NCBI GenBank assembly: GCA_000469685.2
Contig: LS997562.1
Span: 3,124,492 to 3,188,491, forward strand
Length of the DNA: 64,000 bases
Direction: 5' to 3'
Source: Haemonchus contortus
Taxonomy: Eukaryota; Nematoda; Chromadorea; Rhabditida; Trichostrongylidae
Part shown: positions 1 to 10,656 of the stretch, piece by piece
Numbering within the stretch: the first letter of the stretch is position 1
Layout: the number at the start of each line of letters is the position of its first letter
Notes under the pieces: model-generated
Told to the model about the DNA's origin: nothing
The model's input: only the letters and a program-made list of their open reading frames with translations
Database searches by the model: none
Translations under genes and position numbers: made by a program

Positions 1-820
1 CCTGCGCTTCGCAGACGATATCGTCCTCATCAGCCAAAAACCGAGAGGAGCTGCAGCAGATGGTGGAGGAGTTGGACGACGTCAGCAAAGCCATTGGCCT
101 TACGATGAACAGGAGCAAGACAATGGTCATGCGAAACGAATGGGCGGATGCGTCACCCATCACACTAGAAGGCACCACGTTACCTTTCACCGACTCCTAT
201 GTGTACCTCGGCCGTCTAACTTCCATGGACAACAACCTGCGTGCAGAGATTTGGAGGCGCAGAAGATGCGCGTGGGGCGCCAATCGGAAAGATAAAAGAA
301 GCGGCTCATCTCGTATCGGACAAGAAAGTACGAGCTGACCTTTTCGACTCTACGGTATTGCCAGCACTCTGTTACGCATCCGAGACGTGGGCGGAGAACA
401 AGACGTCAACGCTAATGCTGGTTCGCGCACAAAGAGCTCTAGAGCGGATGCTGCTGAAGATCAACCGCGCAAAGCAGAGAAGTCTCAACCTCCGCAGCGC
501 AGACATGCGCTCAATGTCCGGCATCCGTGACGCCGAAGTGTACGCGTGGAACGCAAAGAAACGATGGCCAGGGCAGGTGGTTAGACGCACAGACGACAGG
601 TGGACCACCCGCGTCACGTTTTGGTACCCACGTGAGATTAAACGCACACTAGGCCGTCCTGCAACGAGATGGAGTGATTCACTGAAGAAACTTCAGGGAA
701 CCGATGGTCAACACTGGTCCCAAACCGCTCAAGATCGTCAATAATGGATGGAAGCGTGTGCTCGCCGCTGAGGATTATCAGCCGACAACGAGCGTCCAAG
801 TATCCAAGTAAGTAAGTACG
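1..820 (+). mobile_element. RTE-type non-LTR retrotransposon, 5'-truncated and decayed
   Basis: Position 2 onward reads LRFADDIVLIS, the FADD active-site box of an RTE/CR1-type reverse transcriptase. One extra A in the A-run near 42-46 moves the reading to the frame at 60-338, and a second shift near 280 moves it to the frame ending at 744. The rest is the connecting and C-terminal region of nematode RTE polyproteins (DLFDSTVLPALCYASETW, then [16 protein letters not shown]). The copy ends near 820 in short AAGT repeats, a simple-repeat tail typical of RTE elements. The endonuclease and palm 5' of FADD lie off the window or are lost. With two frameshifts it cannot make a full protein. It is in the opposite orientation to the guanylyl cyclase gene and, if that gene extends left, lies in one of its introns. 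Confidence 0.85.
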
Positions 821-961
821 CGACGCACCACGTGGTAGATTACGCACTGATCTCGATACGTTCGCTACATACTTTTCAGCTGAAATAAAGAAGATGAGAT
901 TTGCACCGATTCATGGCATTACCTTGAGGTAGAGCAAATCTCTCTACCACGCCCAACAAGC

Positions 962-1080
962 TTAAAGTCACAGTTCGTGATAAAAATGGTTTCTGAGATT
1001 CAACCACAGGATGAATTAGAGGGCCTCGCATATACCATATCTTTCACTATTAGGTCGGAAATCGTCCTTGCCAGGGAGTT
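962..1080 (+). repeat. Solitary end of a TTAA-flanked MITE family
   Basis: TTAA at 962-965 is followed by AGTCACAGTTCGTGAT and AAAATGGTTTCTGAG, closely resembling the left end of the complete element at 3528. No matching right end was found nearby, so this is a truncated copy and its right limit is arbitrary. Confidence 0.35.
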
Positions 1081-1398
1081 ATAAAGGTTTAAAAATTGGC
1101 CCGTGTGAATCCTCGGACGAGTTTCACTGGCATCGTGGAGGCTGCACCGATCAAGGGAACCCAGTTAATTTGAGGATCTCATCAAGGTCAAGATTCAGGT
1201 CATCTTCTCTAGGCCCCAGCTGAAAAAGTTCAAAAGAAACTATTCTGATCCAGATTCTACCCTTTCAGATTGAGCTGCTCTGCTTGAAATCCATTACCGC
1301 TAGAACAACATTACCAAATAGACAACCTAATTAATGTTTATGGAGGGGTCAAAGTCCCTTTTCATGTGAATTGGGTTTTTGTACACTCAAAAAATAAG

Positions 1399-1688
1399 GT
1401 GCGCTTTGTTCCGCGCGTCCGTCGAAACTAGGTCACGCCGCAGCTGTTGCAGGCGGAGGGTCAGCCATCGATACTTGACAGAGGTCGCAGTTGTCAGTGG
1501 GGCATACGATCTGCGCTAGGTCCCCGACAGTCAGCCAAAGAGAAGATAACACGGACGAATGCAAACGAATCGCTCCACTGGCACTTGGTGGTACTGTAAT
1601 GTCATCTTGAGACCTCAGTAGGATGCGCCGCGCGCGGAGTGGGCGGGGTGACCTATTTTCTATGGACGCGCGCAACGGACGTTCTCCC
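1399..1688. repeat. Foldback MITE with GC-rich inverted arms
   Basis: The sequence at about 1411-1440 (CGCGCGTCCGTCGAAACTAG and on) is inversely repeated at about 1640-1672 (reverse complement CGCGCGTCCATAGAAAATAG). Imperfect arms extend outward to about 1399 and 1688. An 80-codon minus-strand reading frame inside (1433-1675) is a by-product of the GC-rich arms. No transposase is present. Confidence 0.55.
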
Positions 1689-1738
1689 GAAAAATGCCAG
1701 TTGCAAGTAAACTGTTCTACTTAGAGGCTAGTCCATAC

Positions 1739-4700
1739 CTGGTCTCCTGTGAATCCACATTTCGGCACTGCCAGTGGACGAATTCCATTTGTAGCCCACC
1801 ACAGTAGAGCTTCATTGGTGTACATAGCTTTGTAGACCTGCATAATGAACTTATTCCCATAAAATTCACTCGAGATAGAGTGTTGACAAGAAGAAAAATA
1901 AAGTATAGTATAAAGAAATAAAGTAGAGCTAAAGTACAAATAAGATAATTTTCGAGGTAAACACTCGAAAAGCAGAGTAAACCTTGGTAAAAACCAAAGC
2001 CTAGCAATATTCGCCAAGGGTTTGAAGACAAGTAGTTATCATGAACTGGATATTTCCCAATTTAACGAAATATTTTGACAAAATAATCTTTTCCTGTAGT
2101 TGAGGATCTGGGTATCGAAATTCTGTTATAATACAAAAGTGCGTCAATAAACTGAAAATAAATAAAAAAAAATAAATTACAATGATGCCAGTTACTCCCA
2201 GGCCACTTGCTATCCCTAACTAGAAGTCAGTGCCAGTGGTATTCCTGCAAGGCCAAATTCCTAATAGTCAAAATTCTTGAAATCAGATGGAGTATAACAA
2301 TTTATCATCTGGGAATACTGTTTATAACTAGCTCTCAGGATTTAAAAGCCGGTCTTACCCCTTTATATCCATCAACAGCGATAGTTCCATAGAGGGTCTG
2401 CACACCTGCGCTGTCCAAACTGTCGAGATAGAAAATGGGCTTGCGCGACCCATTGAAACTGATTTCAACGAGACCTGATACACCTAAACAAATTTGTTAC
2501 ATTAATGCATAGGAAACACCTCATAGTGTTCCTCTTTATCCTTTTTTGTCATTTGCATCGTGCAAATAGTTCTCATTGTTCTTCTATGCTTAGTTACGTA
2601 GTGGGAGCGAAAAGTGCTCCCACTGTGGTTCGGCAGCCAGGCTTGAAACAGTAACTGAACGCATAACAGATATACTGTATTACCTAGGAATGGAATTGCA
2701 TGATCTACGGGGATGTCGCTCGGGGGAGAAGGGCGGTAGGAACGGCTTAGTTCAATCGATCCGCCGCACGCGACTGTCGCGTTCCATTCGACCTTATTGT
2801 CAGCACCAGCGTTCCTCATCCGCTCAATCGCTATGCGATTATTACTTATGACATGCTTCTACTGGTGGTTCTTTTGTTTCCGAGTTTCTCATTTGCTGCT
2901 GCATTCTGCTACATTATTTCGCGCGCGGCGTCCCTTTCGCCGCGACGCGACAATTTCGTTCCTACTGCACCACACCCGTCGCTCGGCACAAGGACCTGCC
3001 TGCCTGGTCGGCTTCATAAGAGAAATGGCTAGTCAGGAAAAGAAAATTAAGGGAACTAAGGTCTCCACTACCACATCGTTATTGTTACAGTACATTGGTT
3101 GAGCCATTAGTCCTGCACTATTATAATTGTATAACTTAAATACTATGCAATGAAAAGTGGCCATAATTCTGAATGAAAGTTGAATGGGAGGACAAAACGG
3201 TATGAATCAGGGCCGAAAGCTTTTATGTTCATCTTTGCATGACTAATTGGAAACTATTACCTTGAAACGACATCATGATGTTGTCAAAAATCAGCGATCC
3301 ATTACGGTATCCATCAGGGTCCACTTGTAAGGAAGCGTTCAATCCTTTTGCATATGTATAGAAAGCATCATGAAGTTGACCGGCATAGACGGATGCCTAA
3401 TGATAAATTCTTTTTAATAGTTGTTCTTTTTCATACGTTCTGCTTAGCATACTTCTGTATTTTTTCGTCCACCACATAGAATTTTTACCGTTTCATTATC
3501 GCACAATAAAATTGTTAGATAAATTAAAGGCACGGTTCACGATGAAAATGGTTACTGAGTTCTCCCCTTAGGAATACTCAGTGGCCCCCATGGGTGGTAA
3601 AAGGCTCCCTTTCGCTTCCAAAATCTCAACGGTCAGGGCATAGTGGAAACCCTGCTGCTGTCTTGAGTGGCCTCCCCGACTCTCGATCGATGTCACGCCA
3701 GACGAGTGTCGAGACAATACAGATTGCTACTGTTCGTTCTAGGACCCACACACAATCAGCTAATCGCCTAATGATTAGGCGATGTTTTTCACCCATTCTT
3801 TTTTCCTCCGCTATTCTTTTTGCTGCCGCGATCCCTTTTCAATTTCCTACCCCAACAGGCTGAAAGAGGTGAGGTTTTTTTGCTGTTACTAAGGTTTTTT
3901 GTTTAGTTATGCTTATAAATGAATGGATTTTTGCTTACCGTAGTCAGCGATTCGCACCAGGACCCACACATACGCAATGACACACACTACAAAGCTCGTC
4001 AAAACGCCCTATTCTTCTTCATTTTTCTGGTCTCATTCTCGTCTAGCCCCTTTTTAACGATTTTGAAGCCTTTTTTCACTTTAACATCGATTTACGCAGT
4101 TCCTTCACCTCCGTCGCATTATAGTCCATCTTGTCTACCATTTCTCTTCATAATCTGGATTACCCAAAATTATCGTGAACTGTACCTTTAAACAATGGCT
4201 ATCGGCAACCATCAGGGAGCTTGAATCCAAGTTTGGCGCTGAATCAAAACATACCCGTATTTGTTTCTAATTTCAGTCAATTAGCTCTGCTTGTATAGAA
4301 TATTCAGTTTATTTTTGAGTATTTATAGTATTCGATGAAAACATAGCTAACTACCTCATACTGAACATCTACTTACTGCGGAATACTGATCTCCTTCGCA
4401 GTCATCGGTGCAAAAAAATGGAGCTTCCTTCATTCTCGAAACAACTAGCTGGCTGAAGGTATTATAGTCATTGGTTAGGGCACCACTACCCATGTGCTGA
4501 AATGTGAAATTAATAATAATAGTAGTACTAAAACGTCTCATTAACTACATTTGGGCTGGGGCGGTGTAGAGGCAAGTGACGCACTATCACTCATGCATGG
4601 TCACGGGTTCGAATCCCGGATCGATATCCATCTAGACTAGCCAGGTCTTCCATCCCCTCAGGATCGGTAATTGGTACCAGATCCGCCTGAGAGGATAAAA

Positions 4701-7700
4701 GCACTGACTTGTACATGGGCTGGCCACCGAAAGTCATTGTATAGGCCACATGCGCATTCAATACGTCATTACAATTCTGAAAAGGAGTCGAATGCGGGGG
4801 CGTATCCCTCAAACATTGATCAACGCCCAAAGACGTTATCCTTTCCCCTTGGGAATTACCAAGCAATCTTCATATCTGCCTACTAACCATTTGAAAAATG
4901 ACAAAAGAACAAAATGTGATGAAAAACTTACATCTGAGATGGCCAGAGTTCGTCCAAATGCCTTTTTCGCTTCCTCATCTCTACCGTCATTCGGACCACT
5001 GGCATCCACCCACGCTGCTCGTTCCTTCCCACCACCAATAGGGGTTGCTGAATTTTTTTTTATGAAGATCAGTTTAACGACATCCTCAGAAACATCCTAA
5101 ATTATCATTGGAAGTGACTTTTTGTGCTGATCAGAGCGTTCCAATGTTTGAAAATAGCATTCGGGCAGTTTGCCAATTCCATTTCGCTAAGAAGCATTTC
5201 GCATCCTCTTGTCCAGGTCTCTCACCCTCATTATCCCAGCAAAATCGAAGTTGACTTTCAACTCCATCCTTGTCTCTGACTATTTCTAGAAGGGTTGGGA
5301 AGCCTTAGCCAACCACTTTATTACTTGGCAATACTTGGCCAGCTGTCTCAACAAGCGAACAACCAAAGGTGAATAAATCCCATTCTCGCCCTTACTGACT
5401 TGAAGGAACATTTCGGATATTTTCATATGCTGTTGAAGTTGGTTTATGCGATGGAAATGTTCAAGAAAAGCAGTGCGTCACGGGGAAGAGTGTGAGAACC
5501 TGAAGGAATCCCGGAATATATCGCCTCTCGTGAATTAAATCATTGCTCGAGTTTAGCCCACGAGATAGACACCATATTGATTTTTGCGAGATTCTAGGGC
5601 CAGAAAAGGTGTTTGGACGAGATTTCTTTCACGCGCGAGGTAGCCAACATATCATTTTGGGTGCAAACGTGCTACACTTTGCAATTTCCGTCAAGTCCGC
5701 CCACACGGTGCAACCTCCAGACGACCCTTTGATATGCCTAATTGGGGGGACGGTCAAGTCGTGCGTCCGAGGGTGCGCGCGGCAAATTGCGCGGCGAAAC
5801 CCATACCAATTCTGACGACTTTAGCGCCTATTATTTGGAGCCCAATTTCGAAGTACAGTAGAATAGTAGGATCAGCTGACCTTACTAATCTACCTTACTT
5901 CAGATTTGGGCCCCAATGATAGGCGCTGGAGTCGTCCAAATTCGCACGAACTTCGCCGCGCAATTTGCCGCGCGCACCCTCGGACGCACGACTTGACACA
6001 CACCCGCCTAATTGTTAGACATCAAGGGCACAGGCCGTTCGGGACAATTTCTGGGCCCTCCTTGCGTTTACTGTGGCAACTTTCAACATTGCCTCAAATC
6101 ATCAACTCGAGTTCTACTCCGAACTTACAGTATCCTTTTGATTTCGTATCGGCGAAGATGTAGAGATATTCATCGGTCAGAAATCCACCATCCTTGGCAG
6201 CCAGGATAAATGTGCGTTTCTGTCCGACTGTTTCGGCTAGGCAGACAACAATGACTAAAAGAAATTCTGTAGGTCATGATTCTGGTTTTATGAAATAACT
6301 GTTCCCATAAAAGCCCCTGATTCTTCTGTGGAAACATGCAATCAAATAGCGTTAGTAGTGTCTAAAAGTCTTACTTCTTGCTCGTGAACTAACATTCGTC
6401 AAAGTTCGTATTACGGTATCTGGTGATACATCTCTCATTTGGTACAAAGCAGAAATCGTTACGTCGTCTGTCAGTCCGATCGCGGTCTGAAAAGTTAATC
6501 AGGATGTCTTTCTACTTTTTCAAATCAGCAGACCACAAATATAGATATCTGATGTTCAAACCTTCTGTCGTAAATCAACTAGACGCTTTTTACTAAATCT
6601 TTTTCTAATCTTGTGCAATGGAGTGGGAGCTCGATATTTCCTAGTTCAATACGATGTTGAACAAAATCTTGGGGCAATCGGAAATCACACACGGTCTGAC
6701 TGGCTGCTTTCATAGTCCGCCAGCCGTGCCGGCCGAGATAGTCCTAAGGGAGGGGAGGGAGGCAGATGGCCGGTCGAAGGGCTGAAAACAAAGAGGAACA
6801 AGATCAAAAACGAAACAATCAGGGGCGCGTACAAATGGTTTTTGATCTTGTCTCTTTTTATTTACAGCCCTTCTGAGGGGCATGGACCGCGTCGACCGAC
6901 GGTCTGCCTCCCTCTTCCCCCTAGCACTGCCTCGGCTGGCACGCCGGCCGGTCGGCGGACTATGAAAGCAGCCACTGCAATATTCTCATAAGAGAAGGAG
7001 CGTTCTTTGGAACGTGAGATAGCAGAAGCGTGTATGTTCTCGTCAACCATGGTCACGAACATCGATTCGGGAGGTTGACAACCCAAATCGGATGTTTGCG
7101 ATTAAGACGATGAGGCTCAACTCCAGCTCTAACAATCCTCATTGCGTACGCACCGTCATCGTCGGTGATTTCATCGCCAAGAAGGGCCCACGGAAGAACG
7201 GCTGAAGACCTCCATGTCGGCACTCACGGAATGGAATGAATGAGCAGGGTGAAGGGCTGTTCATCATGTCGTCTCACACTATCCATGATAATTCGCAATT
7301 CTAGAAGCTCTCTGATTTGCGATGGACGTGAGGGTCACCTATGTAGTAGACAATGAAATAGACCACATCATATTCAATTGGAGATTTCATGTTCTACACC
7401 GGATCGGACCATCGTCTACTCCGCGCTAGATTCTGCTTCTAAGTGCGGGGAGAAAGACCTGTAAAGTTCAGGTAATGAAACCCAAAGACCGTTGTCAACT
7501 GGGATCACCCCGCTTCTCTTGCGAGTTTCTGGGGAGATTCCGTTGTCGATAACATCGATGAGGAATATCACTAGCCCACCCAACATTTTCACGATAGTGC
7601 TAAGAAACCACAGTGCACACAAGTGGCCCGGAGACGTAAGTAGCCCAGGAAAGTCTCTCCTCAGAAGCTCTCGAGGTCATAAGCCAGCGCAAAATCGCGC

Positions 7701-10656
7701 AAGCCGCAGGGAACCATCGAGAGTGGTAATCGACTGAATTCGTTGAGACGTCAAACGAACACCAGGACGCCGTCAGCGTGATAGTCAAACTTCTCCACGG
7801 TAGCTCTGAACAGAAGGAATAGTACGTCTCGTCTTTTGAGCGAAGACGATCAACTGTGCCACTATGACTCGCGAAAGGAACGAATGGAGACGTTACTTGC
7901 TCACGCTCGAGCAAATCGATGATAAGCGGGACGACAGATGGTAACCGAAGAAATTTTGTGATTGTATAAAAAGATGACATGAACACGATATCTTTCTAAA
8001 AACCCAACCCCTGAGGACAGTTTAGAAAGGAGAAGCTGTAGAAGAAACCTGAACGTCATTTTTCATGACGTCGCACATTTCCGTGTCACCATCATTCGAG
8101 TAGACAAAAGCGAACTGATTCCATGCAAATGATGTCATCACAAAGCGAATTGCTATTCCGAGGCTGCAAGCAGGAATGATCTTCATTCTACAGCCTTTTT
8201 AATTTTTAAGAAATAGAAGAGACAGTTACCTGAGAGAGTTGACGGCTAGTAAGCCAGTTGTAGGAAATCGATCTCTACTGTCCAGTGCAGAAGTAGTAGC
8301 CAAACCCCACAGGAAAATCGGGGTGTTGTAGAAAGCAGCATTCAGAGCGGAAACGACCGCCGCTGAAATGATCCTTGACGTAGTATTCTGAGCTCATCAT
8401 TTGTAGGACAACGAAATATTTGATTGATTCACGTACTAGTATCTAGAGGCCCCAGTTCGAGGAATGTTTATGTAGCATAACCGGGTTAATAGAACAGTTC
8501 ACGTTGAGAATGGTTCCTGTGATTTCCTCCTTGGATTAATTCTGTGACCCCCAAGTATAGCCTAATCGGTGAGCACCGTTTTCGGGTCGAAAAACGGCCA
8601 ATTCGCACCAGGACCCACATCTTGCAGGCCGGCAGCGCAGCCAAATGTTGTGGCAATGACGCGCGCGTTCGAATATCTCGTCCGACATTTTCGCGACTCC
8701 CTCTTGGGCGGCTTTTTCGTAGCATTCTCGTCCAACCCTAACTTTGACTTCTTTCCTGAGGCCTTATATTTGTCTAAATACGCCCATTTCTTTGCAACTT
8801 TTCACTACTCTGAACTATCACTTCCATTAATCGTCTTGACTAAAATTATCGTGAACAGTGTCTTGAAAAATATACCACGATCGACTTTCTCTTAATCTTG
8901 GCATGACTTTTGACTGATATGTGTGTATATTTGCTTCAGTCTTCCAAGATTTTAAACTTTATAGGGCTAACGTTTCGGCGAATTCGCCTTCGTCGGAGCC
9001 TAGAAAGTCGAAAAACCATTGAGACCGACTCTTTAATAAGGCGAGATAAACCCAAGACAGTTCCTTAGACTAGAGACCCCTCGAACCCGGTATACAAGAG
9101 GCTTACTTTGTACACCGGGTTCGAGGGGTCTCTAGTCTAAGGAACTGTCTTGGGTTCTTCAGGGAAAAAAAGATGTTTCGATAGCAAATTTACTCTTGGA
9201 TCTAGAACAAAATAACTTACGATAACTGCATGTAGGGCCAATTATGGCGTCCATATTGAGATCTCGAATCAGTTCCAATGTATAACCAGCAGCCATTATC
9301 TCATTGCATTGGTCAAATCGAACAGTAAAGCTAAAAAGAAGAGCGGAAATATTCCAAAGACCCGAAGATTATTGTACGAGCCCCTCAAAACGCCCTTGTG
9401 GAGATAATGCTCCAGAAACTTACCTGAATTCATGATTAGAAGAAAATGGTAGAAAGAAATCAAGCTAATCTTGAATCCATCCAAGAGCCTTTACTGTGAA
9501 CAGAAAAAAAGATCTACTTACTTGAAGTCATATCCCGGTAAAAGGTTTTCGTTTTTAACTCGATCCACAGCAATAAGCACTGCCGCCGCCGATGTTCTAG
9601 AAGTGTTCACCGTTCAGAACGGGATGGAGCAGTTTTTGGAAGTTTTAGTGAATCGTTTGAAATTAGTATGAATTCAAATTGGAAGCTTAAAAGAAAAGCC
9701 CCTCGGCGTTGATCAATTTCCTTCGTAAAATGCGCCCCGCTGGCTTGCCGTGGCCAGCTGATTCAGAAGTCAAGGTTAGTTATACTGCGAAATGGTTGGA
9801 TACCAATTCTTCATAGGGGGGCTAGACTCGATCAGCTTAGGTGAGTTCAATCTGGAATTGGATCCCGGGACCATTGTATGGGACATTCACCACTTGATCC
9901 TTAACAACCCCCACCTTCGACTGAACTCGCGTCAGTCCGGCTAATGCATAAGAATGCTTGGAAGGTATCTGTCGCAAAGAAGCAAGGAAGAGGGAGCCGG
10001 GGAGAGGGAGAGGATATAATATACGCATACAAGCCTGTAGCGTTCTCATTAAGCAACTCCGTGGATCTCCCAGAGCATCTTCCCACGAAAATTGAACTGT
10101 TGCGAAGATTTCAACATACTCTCTGAACGATCTAGCACTTCAGATGTTGTTTGTGAATTCGCGAATTCTCTTTTTTATCGTAGTTTTACAGCACTCCACT
10201 AGACGTTGGAAAAAGAGTAGTTCTGTTTTGGAGGTACTTACCTGTAGCCGATCGTAACCTCCATGTCTGGAATATCATCGACAAACATCAGACCAACGTT
10301 TAGAGTTCGCCCGAAAACGGGGTTTGAGATCTGAAGCATGAAGACGGGCATACCAAATGTTTATTTGTTTATTTGTTTGAAACCATTGTTCATGCATAAC
10401 AAGGGTCTTATCTGAGTCACTTCAAAAGCTCATTGCAAGAACAATCCGAAGTAAATAATTACCTGGAAAACCACCTACGACTGTTCGGGAAAGTATGTAT
10501 TCGACCAATGCCTAACAAAGACACTCAGAAACCCTTCCATATCAATGAGCCGGTCAAACTTAGCTAGTCAGAGGAAAAAGCAAAATTATAGCCAATTATA
10601 AAAAAGAAGTAACATACCGTAACCAGTAAATACAACGCTACCACCATCGCAACCAT
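1739..10656 (-). CDS. gcy: Receptor-type guanylyl cyclase, ligand-binding ectodomain (13 exons, 3' part not in window)
   Basis: Reading the minus strand gives exons 10618-10656, 10242-10330, 9522-9596, 9221-9330, 8230-8362, 8049-8163, 6375-6486, 6129-6254, 4932-5047, 4377-4496, 3261-3396, 2359-2483 and 1739-1837. Junctions are GT/AG and every phase matches, giving 465 codons. The candidate ATG at 10656 starts a hydrophobic signal-like exon ([13 protein letters not shown]); the frame stays open upstream and an additional 5' exon is possible, so the start is uncertain. The rest is the ANF-receptor-type extracellular domain of nematode receptor cyclases: [100 protein letters not shown]. Known receptors of this class sense ligands at the cell surface and make cGMP; the transmembrane, kinase-homology and cyclase domains were not found in 1-1738. 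The symbol is family level only. Many introns carry transposable elements. Confidence 0.9.
3528..4187. mobile_element. Non-autonomous DNA transposon flanked by TTAA
   Basis: The ends are AGGCACGGTTCACGAT on the left and, on the complementary strand, AGGTACAGTTCACGAT on the right (14/16 identical). Both are flanked by TTAA (3524-3527 and 4188-4191), the target duplication of piggyBac-type transposition. The 660-bp interior has no convincing transposase. It lies in the guanylyl cyclase intron between exons 4377-4496 and 3261-3396. Related copies occur at 8490-8863, 962 and 26602. Confidence 0.75.
4553..4860 (+). repeat. tRNA-derived SINE, best-preserved copy
   Basis: The head resembles a tRNA gene: an A-box-like GTGTAGAGGCAAGTG at about 4564-4578 and a consensus B box GGTTCGAATCC at 4606-4616, the two internal promoter elements of RNA polymerase III. 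The body contains GAGGATAAAAGCACTGACTT, then GTATAGGCCACATGCGCATT, and ends ATCAACGCCCAAAGACG. This order recurs in many other copies in both orientations. It sits in a guanylyl cyclase intron. Confidence 0.75.
5735..6017. repeat. Foldback element with perfect 46-bp core arms
   Basis: 5753-5798 is exactly the reverse complement of 5952-5997 (starting GTCAAGTCGTGCGTCCGAGG). The pairing continues less perfectly inward (TTTAGCGCCTATTATTTGGA against its partner near 5905-5935), so the whole unit can form a long hairpin with a loop of about 60 nt. It lies in the cyclase intron between 6129-6254 and 4932-5047. No coding capacity. Confidence 0.75.
6702..6973. repeat. Foldback MITE with ACT flanking repeat
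   Basis: The element starts GGCTGCTTTCATAGTCCGCC and ends in its near inverse (GGCGGACTATGAAAGCAGCC). Imperfect arms of about 120 bp meet around a short centre near 6830. The trinucleotide ACT occurs immediately outside both ends (6699-6701, 6974-6976), a possible 3-bp target duplication. The centre keeps inverted GATCAAAAAC / GTTTTTGATC. Confidence 0.75.
6985..7945 (+). mobile_element. RTE retrotransposon copy with internal deletion of the reverse transcriptase
   Basis: 7150-7190 encodes [12 protein letters not shown], a decayed form of the GDFNAKIG motif of the apurinic-type endonuclease. NEIDHIIFN and [12 protein letters not shown] follow at about 7350-7435, and the endonuclease-RT linker ([14 protein letters not shown]) at 7535-7570. 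Near 7725 the sequence jumps to the C-terminal end of the ORF (VRRQTNTRT, then [12 protein letters not shown] near 7905-7943), so the RT domain is absent. Several stops and shifts are present. It occupies the guanylyl cyclase intron between 8049-8163 and 6375-6486, antisense to the gene. Confidence 0.8.
8490..8863. mobile_element. Shorter member of the TTAA MITE family
   Basis: TTAA (8486-8489) precedes TAGAACAGTTCACG. The right end read on the other strand is AGACACTGTTCACGATAATT, and the right flank is the degenerate TGAA. The interior shares GTGACCCCCAAG and TTCGGGTCGAAAAACGGCC with other family members. 374 bp, no ORF that looks like a transposase. Confidence 0.6.
8957..9010 (-). ncRNA. 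Hammerhead-ribozyme-like motif (candidate)
   Basis: On the minus strand the segment CCGACGA (8990-8996) is followed by a self-complementary stem GGCGAATTCGCC and then GAAACGTTAG (GAAA at 8973-8976). This is the CUGANGA / stem II / GAAA arrangement of a hammerhead core, with U4 changed to C. Outer sequences can pair (CTTTCTAGGCT upstream with AGCCCTATAAAG downstream) as stem I, and stem III would be the very short palindromic ACGT seen in minimal dimeric hammerheads of Penelope-like elements and retrozymes. Activity is doubtful because of the U4 change. Confidence 0.4.
9049..9156. repeat. Long palindrome, 49-bp arms
   Basis: 9049-9097 (AACCCAAGACAGTTCCTTAG and on) and 9108-9156 are inverted copies with a single mismatch, separated by a 10-nt loop. 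It lies about 40 bp from the hammerhead-like motif, inside the guanylyl cyclase intron between 9221-9330 and 8230-8362. Confidence 0.9.
9703..9890 (-). repeat. SINE fragment, reverse orientation
   Basis: CGGCGTTGATCAATTTCCTT, AATGCGCCCCGC and GCCGTGGCCAGCTGATTC match the 3' half of the SINE at 4553 read backwards. The tRNA-like head is lost or beyond recognition. In the second guanylyl cyclase intron. Confidence 0.55.

Noticed and set aside
1433..1675. 80-codon minus-strand ORF just 3' of the last cyclase exon
   Set aside because: It lies within the arms of a foldback MITE and has no transmembrane or kinase-like sequence, so it is not the next cyclase exon.
2797..3102. 101-codon plus-strand ORF
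   Set aside because: Hydrophobic start by chance in a GC-rich intron segment of the minus-strand cyclase gene; no protein family resemblance.
4606..4616. Functional tRNA gene at the GGTTCGAATCC box
   Set aside because: The head does not fold into a tRNA and is repeated as part of a 300-bp dispersed element, so it is a SINE.
10452..10510. Possible extra cyclase exon between the signal exon and 10242-10330
   Set aside because: A 49-nt segment has plausible AG and GT borders, but its length would break the phase into the clearly conserved next exon.
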